Assembly: GCA_002773795.1 (NCBI GenBank)
Contig: PFAD01000020.1
Coordinates: 124,001-188,000 of the forward strand
Origin: Chlamydiae bacterium CG10_big_fil_rev_8_21_14_0_10_42_34
Lineage (GTDB): Bacteria; Chlamydiota; Chlamydiia; Chlamydiales; SM23-39
Length of the DNA: 64,000 nt
Direction of reading: 5' to 3'
Positions within the stretch are counted from its first letter, which is position 1; every line of letters starts with the position of its first letter. Below are positions 63,872 to 64,000 of this stretch, one piece after another. The translations under genes and the position numbers were made by a program. Under the pieces are notes generated by a model. The model searched no databases. It had not been told where the DNA came from and was given only the letters and a program-made list of their open reading frames with translations.

Positions 63872-64000
63872 TTATAAAAAGCTTTGCATTAAGATACTTC
63901 CCGCAGTACTTAATATCCCAATCGCGGAGTTCCCCATATCAGCAATAGGCTGCTGAGCGCTTGTAAGCTGCTGTAAATAACTACCCATCGCCTTCGACTC
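63872..64000 (-). CDS. C-terminal end of a secreted-type protein of the translocator locus (gene cut by right edge)
   Basis: On the minus strand the last 42 codons before a TAA encode ESKAMGSYLQQLTSAQQPIA and then MGNSAIGILSTAGSILMQSFL. The segment is a Gln/Ser-rich helix followed by a hydrophobic stretch. It resembles the C-terminal style of the copD-like protein (Ala/Gln-rich) and may be another translocator-locus product. Too short to name. Confidence 0.6.
   Translation of the reverse strand, partial: ESKAMGSYLQQLTSAQQPIADMGNSAIGILSTAGSILMQSFL

Noticed and set aside
1-64000. CRISPR array, prophage or plasmid partition system
   Set aside because: No regularly spaced direct repeats, no cas-like, phage structural or parAB genes seen in any frame.

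Overview
The window looks like a chlamydial chromosome, most likely an environmental (amoeba- or arthropod-associated) Chlamydiales member of the Simkania/Waddlia/Parachlamydia grade rather than Chlamydia itself. The evidence is gene content and order. Blocks known from Chlamydia are present: trhO-rpsD / murJ-nfo, rluD-KH-kdsA-lptC-lptB, pckG-mreB-SNF2 helicase, tig-clpP-clpX, and CopB/CopD-type type III secretion translocators. They are mixed with genes Chlamydia lacks, such as asparaginyl-tRNA synthetase, a LuxR-type regulator and CodB-like permeases. The genus is an inference; I cannot run a search.

Layout. 1-13.5 kb is mostly housekeeping: tRNA modification (trhO), ribosome (rpsD), an amino acid permease, a lipid II flippase (murJ), DNA repair (nfo), asnS, hemA, recX, rluD, a KH-domain protein behind a structured leader, and a CBS-containing DHH-family pyrophosphatase-like protein, ending at tRNA-Arg. 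A 175-bp nested palindrome follows the tRNA. 13.9-21.5 kb holds two tandem exported serine carboxypeptidases, kdsA-lptC-lptB and a facing glycosyltransferase (lipopolysaccharide synthesis and export), and two ndk genes, the second with a signal peptide, plus a MazG-like gene.

21.5-47.7 kb is an accessory island of AT-rich, mostly unrecognised genes. It carries a CHLPS-like hydrolase, a double-DTG aspartic protease, a beta-barrel protein and a CPBP protease. Next is a duplicated module of (small glycine-zipper membrane protein) + (about 410-residue unknown soluble protein) + (CodB/NCS1-like permease). Then come a lipoprotein, a DUF687-like protein and a 1332-residue helical-repeat-like protein, an oxidoreductase/LuxR pair, and a five-gene operon with two U-box (ubiquitin ligase-like) proteins, which I read as host-directed effectors.

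47.8-54.2 kb returns to conserved genes (pckG, mreB, SNF2 helicase). A short accessory stretch contains a DtxR/MntR-type repressor next to a near-perfect 30-bp palindrome. tRNA-Gly and tig-clpP-clpX follow. After a truncated IS5-type transposase, the window ends with a leftward type III translocator locus (copD-like, copB-like and a third, cut-off gene). The two features I find most worth pursuing are the duplicated permease module and the U-box operon.
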